From Sphingomonas phyllosphaerae 5.2 (GTDB lineage: Bacteria; Pseudomonadota; Alphaproteobacteria; Sphingomonadales; Sphingomonadaceae): a stretch of 64,000 bases of DNA. Below are positions 27,084 through 39,176 of the stretch, piece by piece. Location: NCBI RefSeq assembly GCF_000419605.1, contig NZ_ATTI01000001.1, positions 2,018,501 to 2,082,500 on the forward strand, in the 5' to 3' direction. The first letter of the stretch is position 1; each line of letters opens with the position of its first letter. The translations under genes were made by a program, and so were the position numbers. Below the pieces are notes generated by a model that had not been told where the DNA came from, did no database searches, and saw only the letters and a program-made list of their open reading frames with translations.

Positions 27084-27739
27084 TGCGCGCGGTCGTCATA
27101 GGCACCGGCGGCGGGATCGGCGCGGCGCTCGCCGACGCGCTGGAGGAGGAGGAGAACGATGTCGTTCGCCTCGCCCGTGCCGACCTGGATCTCACCGACG
27201 AGCCCGGGATCGCCGCCGCGGCCGCGAAGGTCGCGAAAGCCGACATGGTGGTCGTCGCGACCGGCCTGCTCCACGATACCGATCATGGTCCCGAAAAGGC
27301 GTTGCGCGATCTCGACCCAGTGTGGCTGGCGCGGCAATATGCGGTCAACGCGATCGGCCCGGCGCTGGTCGCCAAGCATTTCCTGCCGATCATGCCCCGC
27401 ACCGGCCGCTCGGTCTTCGCCGCGCTGTCGGCACGCGTCGGCAGCATCTCCGACAATCGCCTCGGTGGCTGGTACGGCTACCGCGCCAGCAAGGCCGCGC
27501 TCAATCAGTTGATCCGCACGCTCGCGGTCGAGGACAAGCGCCGCAACGACCGCGGCATCGTCGTCGCGCTGCATCCCGGCACCGTCGACACCCGCCTGTC
27601 GAAGCCGTTCCAGCAAAGCGGGCGGGACCTGTTCCAGCCGGGTCGCGCCGCGGTCCAGCTGCTCGATGTGCTCGACGCGCTCAAACCCGGCGACAGCGGC
27701 AAGCTGTTTGCATGGGATGGTACGGAGATCGCACCGTAA
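27083..27739 (+). CDS. Short-chain dehydrogenase/reductase family protein
   Basis: A 218-residue Rossmann protein. The N-terminal IGTGGGIGAAL is the cofactor loop, VVATGLLHD replaces the usual NNAG strand, and the catalytic YGYRASKAALNQ gives Tyr-x3-Lys. The C-terminal region HPGTVDTRLSKPF is typical of the CsgA/carbonyl-reductase-like SDR group. The substrate is unknown. Its ATG overlaps the yaaA stop, so it should share the LexA-controlled transcript. Confidence 0.88.
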   Translation: MRAVVIGTGGGIGAALADALEEEENDVVRLARADLDLTDEPGIAAAAAKVAKADMVVVATGLLHDTDHGPEKALRDLDPVWLARQYAVNAIGPALVAKHFLPIMPRTGRSVFAALSARVGSISDNRLGGWYGYRASKAALNQLIRTLAVEDKRRNDRGIVVALHPGTVDTRLSKPFQQSGRDLFQPGRAAVQLLDVLDALKPGDSGKLFAWDGTEIAP

Positions 27740-27752
27740 TCAGCCACGCGTT

Positions 27753-27770
27753 CATGACCGATCGGTCATG
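27753..27770. promoter_or_regulatory. Perfect 18-bp palindrome, possible TetR-type operator
   Basis: CATGACCGATCGGTCATG reads the same on both strands. The GACCGATCGGTC core is of the kind bound by TetR-family repressors. It starts 14 bp after the SDR stop and 88 bp before the next gene. No TetR gene is in the window. It could also act as a hairpin, but the zero-length loop argues against that. Confidence 0.45.
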
Positions 27771-27857
27771 CACCGGCCATCGCCACGATGCGCGCGATGG
27801 CGGATGATCGCTCCCACGACGTCCGGATCGCGGACGCCGCTCACCAGGAGCAATGCG

Positions 27858-28151
27858 ATGAACAGGAACCTTCCCTTCGCGATCCTCGCCGCCGGCGCCC
27901 TCTTGTCCGGTGGCGCGGCGCTGGCGGCGACCACACCACAGGCCGCCGCGCCGGCTTCGACGCATGTGGCACGCCATGTGGTGACGAAGAAGACCGGCGC
28001 CGCCACGACGGTGGCATCGCGCACCACCGCCACCAGGACGCGCCCGACGGCGACCGGTCACATGGTCACGACGAAGACCACCACCGGCAAGACCGTCACC
28101 TACGATTGTGCGAAGCGGGGCAATGCGACGAAGGCCGCCTGCAAGTCGTAA
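27858..28151 (+). CDS. Small secreted Thr/Ala-rich protein
   Basis: A 97-residue protein with a clear Sec signal (MNRNLPFAILAAGALLSGGAALA, cleavage near residue 23). The mature part is low complexity, rich in Thr, Ala and Lys, and ends in KTVTYDCAKRGNATKAACKS with two cysteines that may form a disulphide. Similar short exported proteins with this ending occur in sphingomonads without known function. ATG 27858 has AGGAG upstream. A palindromic operator-like site precedes it. Confidence 0.65.
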   Translation: MNRNLPFAILAAGALLSGGAALAATTPQAAAPASTHVARHVVTKKTGAATTVASRTTATRTRPTATGHMVTTKTTTGKTVTYDCAKRGNATKAACKS

Positions 28152-28256
28152 ACGCGCTGCGACCACCTCCGTTCGCGATCCGGTGCGCGGGGGTGGTCAG
28201 CGCCATCGCGCTTCGCTAGTGCAGATCGGTTACCTGACACACTTGAAAGCGAAGCG

Positions 28257-31021
<2,765 letters not shown>

Positions 31022-31025
<4 letters not shown>

Positions 31026-31375
31026 CCGACACGCCACTGACCGCCTACAAGGTGCTGACCGCCGATCAGATGGCGCTGCTCGAACATGACGGGCGGTTCG
31101 GCGGCGCACCGGTCGATATCGCCGATGGCTACATCCATCTGTCGACCGCCGCGCAGCTGACCGAGACCGTCGACAAGCATTTCGCCGGGCAAGGCGACCT
31201 CCACGTCGCCGCGGTCGATCTCGCCGCGCACGCCGACAAGATCAAATGGGAGGAGTCACGCGGCGGTCAGCTCTTCCCGCACCTCTACGGCGAGATGCTG
31301 CTGGAGACCGTGGTGGCGTACGGCCCGTTGGAGCGGCTGCCCGACGGAACCGTGCGACTCCCGATCACCGGCTGA
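31022..31375 (+). CDS. DUF952 family protein
   Basis: A 117-residue protein with the DUF952 pattern: AYKVLTADQM, DGYIHLSTAAQLTETVDKHFAG, and LFPHLYGEMLLETV. The conserved histidine and IHLST segment resemble the glutathione-S-transferase-like or ADP-ribose-related small fold proposed for this family; no activity is established. It overlaps gyrA by 4 bp and so depends on the gyrA transcript. Confidence 0.9.
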
Positions 31376-31473
31376 CCCGATCGGCCGCTAACCGCCGATA
31401 GTGCGACCGCCATCAAAATCCGCGCTGCCGTGTGTCCTCATGCGATTACCAACACCGGCAGCCGGATGCGCCA

Positions 31474-31905
31474 TCACGCATACAGATCCACTACCTCACG
31501 ATCTTCGCCCACCGCGTGCAGCAACAACGTCCGGTGGCAATGGCACGGCTCGCGCTCGTAGCAGACCAGCGCACTCGGCATCTCGTCGGCCAGCGCCAGC
31601 ATCTGCACCGCCTGCGCCTGCGCCTCGGGCAATTCCAGTTGCGCGTCATAGACCGCGGTCAGCGTACCGACGTCGCCCTTCTTCGCCGCATCGCGCCCGC
31701 GCTTCGGCGTGCCCAGCGCCTTGAGGTGGACGTATTCGATCCCCGCCTCCTGCAACGACGCCTTCAGCGGTGACTTCGAAAACCCCGGCCGCCGCGACAG
31801 CGGCAGGGCGCGCACGTCGATCACGCGCCGCACGCCCGCGCCCTGCAACGTGGCGATGAATTCCGCCATCGTCACGCCTTCATATCCGATAGTATAGATC
31901 GTCAT
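31474..31905 (-). CDS. DUF488 family protein
   Basis: A 143-residue protein with the DUF488 pattern: [18 protein letters not shown] at the N-terminus, [31 protein letters not shown], and a C-terminal [17 protein letters not shown] cluster with three Cys and two His, which suggests metal binding. The function is unknown. ATG 31905 is preferred because the family begins at TIYTIGYEG. It is divergent from trmFO, 59 bp away. Confidence 0.9.
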   Translation of the reverse strand: MTIYTIGYEGVTMAEFIATLQGAGVRRVIDVRALPLSRRPGFSKSPLKASLQEAGIEYVHLKALGTPKRGRDAAKKGDVGTLTAVYDAQLELPEAQAQAVQMLALADEMPSALVCYEREPCHCHRTLLLHAVGEDREVVDLYA

Positions 31906-31964
31906 CGCGCCGAGGTGGCCACACGCACCTGACAAGACAAGCCGTAGCCGCTATCCGCGGGCGC

Positions 31965-33275
31965 ATGACGCATGACATCCATATCGTTGGCGGCGGGCTC
32001 GCCGGGTCCGAGGCCGCGTGGCAACTCGCCGAGGCCGGGTTCAGGGTTCGCCTGTCCGAGATGCGCGGCTCGGGCGAGACCACCCCCGCACACCATACCA
32101 CCGATCTCGCGGAGCTGGTCTGCTCGAACAGCTTCCGCAGCGACGATGCGGACAGCAACGCGGTCGGGCTGCTGCATCAGGAGATGCGCGCGCTCGGCTC
32201 GCTGATCCTGCGGGAGGGCGACCGCCACCGCGTTCCCGCCGGCTCGGCGCTCGCGGTCGACCGCGACGGCTTCTCCGCCGCCGTCACCGCGGCGGTGGCG
32301 GCACATGCCAACATCACCGTCGTGCGCGAGCGCATCGACACGCTGCCCGAAACGCCCGCGATCGTCGCGACGGGGCCGCTCACCGCCGCGACGCTGTCGA
32401 ACAGCATCGCTACGGAGACCGGCCGCGATTCGCTCGCCTTCTTCGATGCGATCGCCCCGATCGTCCACCGCGACTCGATCGACATGGAGACGGCGTGGTT
32501 CCAGTCACGCTGGAACAAGGGCGAGGGCTCGGACTACATCAACTGTCCGCTCGACAAGGAGCAATATCTCGCGTTCATCGACGCGGTGCTCGCGGGCGAG
32601 AAGACCGAATTCCGCGAGTGGGAGAACGTCCCGTATTTCGAGGGGTGCATGCCGATCGAGGTGATGGCCGAGCGGGGGATCGACACGCCGCGCTTCGGGC
32701 CGATGAAGGGCGTCGGGCTCGATGATCCGCGCACCGGCCGCTGGCCTTATGCCTGCGTCCAGTTGCGTCAGGACAATGCGCTCGGCACGCTGTGGAATAT
32801 CGTCGGCTTCCAGACCAAGCTGAAGCATGCCGAGCAGGTCCGCATCTTCCGCACCATCCCCGGGCTGGAGAAGGCGGAGTTCGCGCGGCTCGGCGGGCTG
32901 CACCGCAACACCTTCCTGCGCTCGCCGGAATTGCTCGACGAGACGCTGCGGCTGCGCTCCCGCCCCAACGTCCGCTTCGCCGGGCAGATCACCGGCTGCG
33001 AAGGCTATATCGAGAGCGCCGCGATCGGCCTGCTCGCCGGGCGCTTCGCGGTTGCCGAGCTACGCGGCGAAACGCTCGCCCCGCCGCCGATCGAAACCGC
33101 GTTCGGCGCGCTGCTGTCGCACATCACCGGCGGCGCGGCGGCGGACAGCTACCAGCCGATGAACGTCAACTTCGGGCTCTTCCCGCCGATCCCCGGCCGG
33201 ACCAAGAAGGCGGATCGCAAGAAGATGTACACCGACCGCGCCCGTGACGCGCTCGCAGGATGGATGGCGGCATAG
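31965..33275 (+). CDS. trmFO: Methylenetetrahydrofolate--tRNA-(uracil-5-)-methyltransferase TrmFO
   Basis: A 436-residue FAD/folate-dependent enzyme that makes m5U54 in the T loop of tRNA. The FAD loop is [60 protein letters not shown], and [11 protein letters not shown] are diagnostic TrmFO blocks. It replaces TrmA in many alphaproteobacteria. It stands alone on the plus strand, with no gene in the next 230 bp. Confidence 0.96.
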   Translation: MTHDIHIVGGGLAGSEAAWQLAEAGFRVRLSEMRGSGETTPAHHTTDLAELVCSNSFRSDDADSNAVGLLHQEMRALGSLILREGDRHRVPAGSALAVDRDGFSAAVTAAVAAHANITVVRERIDTLPETPAIVATGPLTAATLSNSIATETGRDSLAFFDAIAPIVHRDSIDMETAWFQSRWNKGEGSDYINCPLDKEQYLAFIDAVLAGEKTEFREWENVPYFEGCMPIEVMAERGIDTPRFGPMKGVGLDDPRTGRWPYACVQLRQDNALGTLWNIVGFQTKLKHAEQVRIFRTIPGLEKAEFARLGGLHRNTFLRSPELLDETLRLRSRPNVRFAGQITGCEGYIESAAIGLLAGRFAVAELRGETLAPPPIETAFGALLSHITGGAAADSYQPMNVNFGLFPPIPGRTKKADRKKMYTDRARDALAGWMAA

Positions 33276-33505
33276 CCCGCCGCTGCTAGGCGGGATCGAC
33301 GATCGGCGCCTCACGGGCGCCGGGCGGTTCGCCGATGAAGATCATCGGTCTGTTCTGGCGAACCGCGCTCCCGCGCTCGAGCAGATTTGCTGCCTCTACC
33401 CGTCGTTGCGAGCACCGGCTGAGGGTCGATCGGCCCTGACGGAGCGAAGCGCTCCGGCGCATTCTGATCCGGTGCCGCATCGGCTCGCCACGCGCGCCAT
33501 GGCGA
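33276..33505. other. 230-bp spacer with small hairpins
   Basis: No gene is visible between trmFO and the Lrp gene. There is a CGGAGCG-AAG-CGCTCCG hairpin at 33440-33456, and an AGGG..CCCT dyad around 33421-33438. Either could end the convergent transcripts. Confidence 0.5.
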
Positions 33506-33976
33506 TCACACCGGGATCGCGGTCGTATATTTCGTCATCGACAGCGCGAAATGCGACGACGCCCCCGCGACTGACGGATGGCCGAGCATCACCTGCATGA
33601 GGAAGTGATTGTAGTCGCCCACATCGGTGACGACGATCCGCAGCAGGTAATCCCACTCGCCCGACATCGAGAAACTCTCTATGATCTCCGGCCGCCCGTC
33701 GACGAAGCGTTCGAAATCCTGTCGTGCCTCGATCGCGTGGCTACGCATCCGCACATTGCACAGCACGTTAACGCCCCGCCCGACCGCGGCCGGGTCGACC
33801 AGCCGCACCGTCCGCGTCAGCACCCCCGCCGCCTCCAGCGCCTTGACCCGCCGCCAGCACGACGCCGACGATGCGCCGACCGTCTGCGCCAGATCGGCGT
33901 TGCTGAGCGTCCCGTCGTCCTGGAGGGCGGAAACGATCCGGCGATCGATGGCGTCGAGCGAGGCAGGCTGTTTCAT
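33506..33976 (-). CDS. Lrp/AsnC-family regulator, probably of aromatic amino acid catabolism
   Basis: A 156-residue regulator: winged helix LDAIDRRIVSALQDDGTLSNADLAQTVGASSASCWRRVKALEAAGVL, then a RAM domain with MSGEWDYLLRIVVTDVGDYNHFL. Divergent from the phhA-hpd-hmgA set, it most likely senses Phe or Tyr and controls those genes, a common arrangement in sphingomonads; this is inference from position. ATG 33976 is the natural start. The spacer has a GAAC-TGCCCC-GTTC dyad (33993-34006) that could be its site. Confidence 0.9.
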   Translation of the reverse strand: MKQPASLDAIDRRIVSALQDDGTLSNADLAQTVGASSASCWRRVKALEAAGVLTRTVRLVDPAAVGRGVNVLCNVRMRSHAIEARQDFERFVDGRPEIIESFSMSGEWDYLLRIVVTDVGDYNHFLMQVMLGHPSVAGASSHFALSMTKYTTAIPV

Positions 33977-34071
33977 CGTTCCCTGCTTTAACGAACTGCC
34001 CCGTTCACCGACAGCCCGAAACAGCGCTATTCTGATAAGCATTGATCGCGCCGTTGCGACATCATGCCCGA

Positions 34072-34932
34072 ATGGCAGATGCAGCGTTGACCCGGCCCGC
34101 TACGGCCGCCGCCGATTGGACGATCCCGCAAGGCTGGGACGCATATACCGCTGAGGAACACGCCACCTGGGACACGCTGTTCGCGCGGCAGATCGCGATG
34201 CTGCCGGGCCGCGTCGCGCCTGAGTTCATGGCCGGGCTCGACGTGTTGCGGCTCTCGAAGCCCGGCATCCCCGATTTCGACGAATTGTCCGAACGGCTGA
34301 TGAAGGCGACCGGATGGCAGGTAGTGGCGGTGCCCGGCCTCGTCCCTGACGATGTGTTCTTCGATCACCTCGCCAACCGCCGCTTCGTCTCCGGCAATTT
34401 CATCCGCCGCCCCGACCAGCTCGACTATCTGCAGGAGCCCGACGTCTTCCACGACGTCTTCGGCCATGTCCCGCTGCTCGCCGACCCGGTCTTCGCCGAC
34501 TATATGCAGGCCTATGGTCGTGGTGGGCAGCGCGCGGCGGCAATGGGCGCGATCGAGCGGCTGTCGCGGCTTTATTGGTACACCGTCGAATTCGGCCTCG
34601 TCCGCTCCGGCGACCGGCTGGCGCTCTACGGCGCGGGCATCGTATCGTCACATAGCGAGTCGATCTTCGCACTCGACGACCCGTCGCCGAACCGCATCGG
34701 CTTCGACCTGCGCCGGGTGATGCGCACGCGCTATCGCATCGACGATTTCCAGCAGAGCTACTTCGTCATCGATAGTTTCGAGGATCTGCTCGACCAGACG
34801 CTCAACAGCGACTTCGGGCCGCTCTACGCCGGGCTGGAAGGCCAGCCGGATCATGATCCGGAGACGATCCTGCCCGACGACCGCGTCTTTTCCCGCGGCA
34901 CGCAGGCGCATGCCCGCACGGCGGCGCGCTGA
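34072..34932 (+). CDS. phhA: Phenylalanine 4-monooxygenase
   Basis: A 286-residue pterin-dependent non-haem iron enzyme that converts Phe to Tyr. The iron ligands are His127 and His132 in EPDVFHDVFGHVP and Glu173 in YWYTVEFGL, as in the Chromobacterium enzyme. It lacks the regulatory ACT domain of animal enzymes. ATG 34072 is preferred, though no good ribosome-binding site precedes it and TTG 34042 is possible. It is followed 23 bp later by hpd, the next but one step of the pathway. Confidence 0.95.
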   Translation: MADAALTRPATAAADWTIPQGWDAYTAEEHATWDTLFARQIAMLPGRVAPEFMAGLDVLRLSKPGIPDFDELSERLMKATGWQVVAVPGLVPDDVFFDHLANRRFVSGNFIRRPDQLDYLQEPDVFHDVFGHVPLLADPVFADYMQAYGRGGQRAAAMGAIERLSRLYWYTVEFGLVRSGDRLALYGAGIVSSHSESIFALDDPSPNRIGFDLRRVMRTRYRIDDFQQSYFVIDSFEDLLDQTLNSDFGPLYAGLEGQPDHDPETILPDDRVFSRGTQAHARTAAR

Positions 34933-34955
34933 CCTTTTCACCTGAAAGGCTGACC

Positions 34956-36014
34956 ATGACCGACCAGACCAATCCGCTGGGCCTCGCCGGCTTCGAGTTC
35001 TGCGAGTTCACCTCGCCCGATCCGGATACGCTCGCCGGCCAGTTCGAGCAGATGGGCTTCGTCGCCGCGCATCGCCATCCGACCAGGCAGGTGACCCGCT
35101 ACGTCCAGGGCCGCATCAACCTGCTGCTCAACCGCGAGCCGACCGGGCAGGCCGCGGAGTTCCGCGCGCTGCACGGCCCCTCGGCCAGCGGCATGGCATT
35201 TCGCGTCGCCGACCCGCAGGCGGCATACGATCATGCGCTCGCCGAAGGCGCGACCGCGGTCGATGCAGCGGCCGGCACGCTCGGCGATGGCAGCTTCCCG
35301 ATCGAGGGGATCGGCGGCAGCTACCTCTATCTCGTGAAGGCGGACGCAGACCTGTACGCCGATTGGGACGAGGTGCCCGGCTGGCGCGAGGCAGCCGCAC
35401 GGAACAACGTCGGGCTCGATATGCTCGACCACCTCACCCACAACGTCCGACGCGGCGAGATGCGGACCTGGTCGAGCTTCTACGGCCGGCTGTTCGGGTT
35501 CGAGGAACAGAAGTTCTTCGACATCAAGGGCAAGGCGACCGGCCTGTTCAGCCAGGCGATGATCGCTCCCGATCTGGCGATCCGCATTCCGCTCAACGAG
35601 AGCAAGGACGAGACCTCGCAGATCGAGGAGTTCATCCGCGAATACAATGGTGAGGGCATCCAGCACCTGGCGCTGACGACCGACGACATCTTCGAATCGG
35701 TCGAGAAGCTGCGGTCGCGCGGCGTCCGCCTCCAGGACACGATCGAGACCTATTACGAGCTGGTCGACAAGCGCGTCCCCGGCCATGGCGAGGACCTCGA
35801 CCGGCTGAAGCGCAACCGCATCCTGATCGACGGCAACGTCGGCGACGAGGGCATCCTGCTCCAGATCTTCACCGAGAACATGGTCGGCCCGATCTTCTTC
35901 GAGATCATCCAGCGCAAGGGCAATCAGGGCTTCGGGAACGGCAACTTCCAGGCCTTGTTCGAAAGCATCGAACTGGACCAGATCCGGCGCGGCGTGGTGA
36001 AGGTGGACGCATAA
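34956..36014 (+). CDS. hpd: 4-hydroxyphenylpyruvate dioxygenase
   Basis: A 352-residue non-haem iron enzyme that converts 4-hydroxyphenylpyruvate to homogentisate. Iron ligands are the His in LDMLDHLTHNV, the His in GIQHLALTTDD and the Glu in PIFFEIIQRKG. The C-terminal blocks DGNVGDEGILLQIFTEN and RKGNQGFGNGNFQALFESIE are diagnostic. It sits between phhA and hmgA. The tyrosine aminotransferase needed before this step is not in the window. Confidence 0.96.
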   Translation: MTDQTNPLGLAGFEFCEFTSPDPDTLAGQFEQMGFVAAHRHPTRQVTRYVQGRINLLLNREPTGQAAEFRALHGPSASGMAFRVADPQAAYDHALAEGATAVDAAAGTLGDGSFPIEGIGGSYLYLVKADADLYADWDEVPGWREAAARNNVGLDMLDHLTHNVRRGEMRTWSSFYGRLFGFEEQKFFDIKGKATGLFSQAMIAPDLAIRIPLNESKDETSQIEEFIREYNGEGIQHLALTTDDIFESVEKLRSRGVRLQDTIETYYELVDKRVPGHGEDLDRLKRNRILIDGNVGDEGILLQIFTENMVGPIFFEIIQRKGNQGFGNGNFQALFESIELDQIRRGVVKVDA

Positions 36015-36027
36015 GCGTCCACCAAAC

Positions 36028-36047
36028 GCGCGCAGGCACCTGCGCGC
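36028..36047 (+). terminator. GC-rich hairpin between hpd and hmgA
   Basis: GCGCGCAGG (36028-36036) and CCTGCGCGC (36039-36047) form a perfect palindrome 14 bp after the hpd stop. A second dyad, GCCCGGC / GCCGGGC (36052-36058 and 36070-36076), follows. There is no T run, so these may attenuate rather than end transcription into hmgA. Confidence 0.45.
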
Positions 36048-36132
36048 CCGCGCCCGGCCGGCACGATAAGCCGGGCCTGCGGGCACGGCTTTGCCGGGTC
36101 CGACGGCCCGGCGTGTTAAGACGGAGAGGGAA

Positions 36133-37422
36133 ATGACCGAGAACCGTTACCACCCCGGCTTCGGCAACCATGTGTCGACCGAGGCGGTGCCGGGCGCGCT
36201 GCCGATCGGTCGCAACTCGCCGCAACGCGTCCCGTTCGGCCTCTACGCCGAACAGCTCTCGGGCAGCGCTTTCACGGCACCGCGTCACGAAAATCGTCGC
36301 ACCTGGTTGTACCGGCTGCGCCCCACAGCGCAGCATCCCGCCTTTTCGCGCTACCACGGCGCCCCGCATCTGCACGCCGCGCCGTTCGAGGCGCCCCCCT
36401 CCCCCAACCGGATGCGCTGGGATCCACTGCCGTGGCCCGATGCCGCAACCGACTGGTTGGACGGGCTCGTCACCTACGGCGGCAACGGCAGCGTCGCCGA
36501 GCAGAGCGGCGTTGCGATCCACCTCTATGCCGCCACCGCCGACATGGACCGCGCCTTCTTCTCCGCCGACGGTGAGTTGCTGATCGTCCCGCAGGATGGC
36601 GCGCTTGCGATCGATACCGAACTCGGCCGCATCCATGTCGCCCCGCTGCAGATCGCGGTGATCCCACGCGGCGTCCGCTTCCGGATCGCGCTCCCCGACG
36701 CGCGCGCGCGCGGCTATGTCTGCGAGAATTACGGCGCCCCGTTCCGCCTTCCGGACCTCGGCCCGATCGGCGCTAACGGCTTGGCCAATCCACGGGATTT
36801 CGAGATTCCGGTGGCATGGTTCGAGGATCGCGACGATGCGTGCACCGTCGTGCAGAAGTTCCAGGGCACGCTCTGGCAGACCACCCTCGATCATTCGCCG
36901 TTCGATGTCGTCGCATGGCATGGCAACCTTGCTCCTTATCGCTATGATCTAACACGCTTTAATACGATCAATACCGTGTCCTTCGATCATCCCGATCCGT
37001 CGATTTTCACTGTGTTGACGTCGCCGAGCGACACGGCCGGCACGGCCAATTGCGACTTCGTGATTTTTCCGCCGCGCTGGATGGTCGCGGAAGGCACGTT
37101 CCGTCCGCCCTGGTTCCACCGCAACGTCATGAGCGAGTTCATGGGGCTGATCGCCGGCGCCTATGATGCCAAGGAAGGTGGCGGCTTCGTGCCCGGTGGT
37201 GCCAGCCTCCACAATCAGATGAATGGCCACGGCCCCGATCAGGCAAGCTATGAGAAAGCTGTCGCAAGTGACTTGAGACCCGCGAAGATCGACGGAACGA
37301 TGGCCTTCATGTTCGAAACGCGCCACGTCGTCCGCCCCACCGGTTGGGCGACGAGCAGCCCGACGATGCAGCTCGATTATGACGATGTCTGGCGCGGCTT
37401 TCCGAAGGCGGTGCTGCCGTGA
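36133..37422 (+). CDS. hmgA: Homogentisate 1,2-dioxygenase
   Basis: A 429-residue enzyme that opens the ring of homogentisate to maleylacetoacetate. N-terminal [26 protein letters not shown] and [15 protein letters not shown], and the iron-site region [14 protein letters not shown] with [21 protein letters not shown], are diagnostic. ATG 36133 follows GGAGAGGGAA. The remaining enzymes, maleylacetoacetate isomerase and fumarylacetoacetase, are not next to it here, so the pathway is split. Confidence 0.96.
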   Translation: MTENRYHPGFGNHVSTEAVPGALPIGRNSPQRVPFGLYAEQLSGSAFTAPRHENRRTWLYRLRPTAQHPAFSRYHGAPHLHAAPFEAPPSPNRMRWDPLPWPDAATDWLDGLVTYGGNGSVAEQSGVAIHLYAATADMDRAFFSADGELLIVPQDGALAIDTELGRIHVAPLQIAVIPRGVRFRIALPDARARGYVCENYGAPFRLPDLGPIGANGLANPRDFEIPVAWFEDRDDACTVVQKFQGTLWQTTLDHSPFDVVAWHGNLAPYRYDLTRFNTINTVSFDHPDPSIFTVLTSPSDTAGTANCDFVIFPPRWMVAEGTFRPPWFHRNVMSEFMGLIAGAYDAKEGGGFVPGGASLHNQMNGHGPDQASYEKAVASDLRPAKIDGTMAFMFETRHVVRPTGWATSSPTMQLDYDDVWRGFPKAVLP

Positions 37423-37470
37423 TCGCCCACGCCACTGGAAAATGCCGCCGACCGTGCTAGCGTAGCGGAC

Positions 37471-37821
37471 ATGCAGTTCCTGAAGATCCTGTTCTGGTCC
37501 CTGCTGGCCTTCGTCGCCGCGGTGTTCACGTTCGGCAACTGGACCAACGTGTCGGTCCAGTTGTTCGGCGGCCTGGTGGCGGAGGTGAACCTGCCGCTGC
37601 TGCTGCTCACGACGTTCCTGCTCGGCTTCCTGCCGACGCTGATCTATCAGCATTGGATACGCTTTCGGCTCCGCCAGCGGCTGACCGCGGCCGAGCGCTC
37701 GCTGGAAAGCGCGCTGGCGACGGCGCGCGCCGCGGAGGCGCCGGCGATCCACGTGCCCGCGGCGATCCACGTTCCGCCTGCCGAGCCCCCCGCCCCGGCC
37801 GCGCCGATGGGTGCCGCCTGA
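37471..37821 (+). CDS. LapA-domain (DUF1049) membrane protein
   Basis: A 116-residue inner-membrane protein. Two hydrophobic helices (residues about 3-22 and 42-62) flank FGNWTNVSVQLFGGLVAEVNLP, the LapA layout, and a charged helix (RFRLRQRLTAAERSLESAL) follows before a Pro/Ala tail. E. coli LapA acts with LapB in controlling LPS synthesis; since sphingomonads lack LPS the role here must differ. The stop overlaps the pyrF start (TGATG). Confidence 0.8.
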   Translation: MQFLKILFWSLLAFVAAVFTFGNWTNVSVQLFGGLVAEVNLPLLLLTTFLLGFLPTLIYQHWIRFRLRQRLTAAERSLESALATARAAEAPAIHVPAAIHVPPAEPPAPAAPMGAA

Positions 37822-38495
37822 TGGCCAACCGCATCTTCGTCGCGCTCGACACCCCCGATCTCGATCGCGCCCGCGCCCTCGCGCAGCGGGTTCGGGTCCA
37901 TGTCGGCGGCATCAAGCTCGGGCTCGAATTCTTCTGTGCGCATGGCCCCGCGGGCGTCCGCGCGATGGAGGAGATCGGCCTGCCGGTCTTTCTCGACCTC
38001 AAGCTCCACGACATCCCGAACACCGTCGCCAAGGCGGTGCAATCGCTTGCCGCCCTCGCGCCTGCGGTGCTGACCGTGCACGCCGCCGGCGGCCGCGCGA
38101 TGCTCGAGGATGCCAAGGCCGCGGCGCATCCCTCGACGAAGGTGGTGGCCGTGACGATGCTCACCAGCCTCGACGAGGATGATCTCGCCGCGACGGGTGT
38201 TGCCGGCAGCGCGCACGACCACGTCCTGCGGCTGGCGGACCTCGCGCGCACCGCCGGGCTCGACGGCATCGTCTGCTCGGGTGCGGAGGTGAAGGCCGCG
38301 CATGCCGCGTGGCCGAAAGGCTATTTCGTCGTCCCCGGCGTCCGTCCCGCGGATGGCGAGATCGGCGACCAGAAGCGCGTCGTCACCCCGCGCATGGCAC
38401 TGGATCACGGCGCCTCGATCCTGGTGATCGGCCGCCCGATCACCAAGGCCGAGGACCCCGACGCCGCCGCCCGCGCGATCGCCGCGACGCTGTAG
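37821..38495 (+). CDS. pyrF: Orotidine 5'-phosphate decarboxylase
   Basis: A 224-residue TIM-barrel enzyme of pyrimidine synthesis (OMP to UMP). FLDLKLHDIPNTV carries catalytic Lys61 and Asp64, and VTPRMALDHGASILVIGRPITKAEDP is the phosphate-binding C-terminal block. Coupled to lapA upstream; the conserved order lapA-pyrF-trpF-trpB-trpA-accD-folC is interrupted here only by one small exported protein. Confidence 0.95.
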   Translation: MANRIFVALDTPDLDRARALAQRVRVHVGGIKLGLEFFCAHGPAGVRAMEEIGLPVFLDLKLHDIPNTVAKAVQSLAALAPAVLTVHAAGGRAMLEDAKAAAHPSTKVVAVTMLTSLDEDDLAATGVAGSAHDHVLRLADLARTAGLDGIVCSGAEVKAAHAAWPKGYFVVPGVRPADGEIGDQKRVVTPRMALDHGASILVIGRPITKAEDPDAAARAIAATL

Positions 38496-38510
38496 TGCTG
38501 GCGGGCGGCG

Positions 38511-39008
38511 ATGCGACGCATCCTCGCTGCACTTGCCGTTCTGACGATCGTTCCTTCATGCTCGGTGGCCGATCCCGACCTCCCGATCGCGCCGCACCTC
38601 GACCATGACGAAGGCGTCATGATGCAGGCCGAACTGTTCGGCCGGCTGGCGGTCCGCCATACCTGCCTGGTAGTCCTTTCACTCACTCCCGATGAAGAGC
38701 GACCCACCGTGGCCTTCACGCCGATCTGGAACCACGATGCCGAGGTTGGTCGTGACACACGCGGTATCTACGTGCGGAGCCGATCCAGCGGCGCGATCAT
38801 CCGGCCGGGCGATCGCGTGAGTGGCGGCGGCGGATTCATCGCCAGCGATCCGCCCTATTCCAACGATCGTGATATGGACCCGAATCCCGGGGATCGCGAC
38901 CGCGCGTGGGTCAACCGTCGCGTTACGCCCGACCTGCCGCCCGCGTGCGGCGGCGACTATGCGACCTTCCACTCCTTTGAGGTCTTGGGTCCGCGCGACC
39001 CACAATAA
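38511..39008 (+). CDS. Exported hypothetical protein
   Basis: A 165-residue protein I do not recognise. It has an N-terminal signal (MRRILAALAVLTIVPSCSVAD) in which Cys17 could be a lipoprotein attachment site, although the VPSC context is a weak lipobox. The rest is hydrophilic, Asp/Arg/Pro-rich, with a Gly-rich GDRVSGGGGF turn and single Cys residues near 52 and 147. It starts 15 bp after pyrF and lies before trpF. Confidence 0.6.
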   Translation: MRRILAALAVLTIVPSCSVADPDLPIAPHLDHDEGVMMQAELFGRLAVRHTCLVVLSLTPDEERPTVAFTPIWNHDAEVGRDTRGIYVRSRSSGAIIRPGDRVSGGGGFIASDPPYSNDRDMDPNPGDRDRAWVNRRVTPDLPPACGGDYATFHSFEVLGPRDPQ

Positions 39009-39176
39009 AGCCGATCGATGTTCGGGCTCCAAACTCGATGCAACACGCCCCGCCGCCGGCGTCCCGCTTCCGTCGTCGCGCGTAAGTAGCGCGCCTCCGT
39101 CATCGGCGTCGCGGCGAGGGGCGATGCCGATGATCGAGGCTTGCTACATTCCCCGTTCGGCGCGAAACACGCGTCC

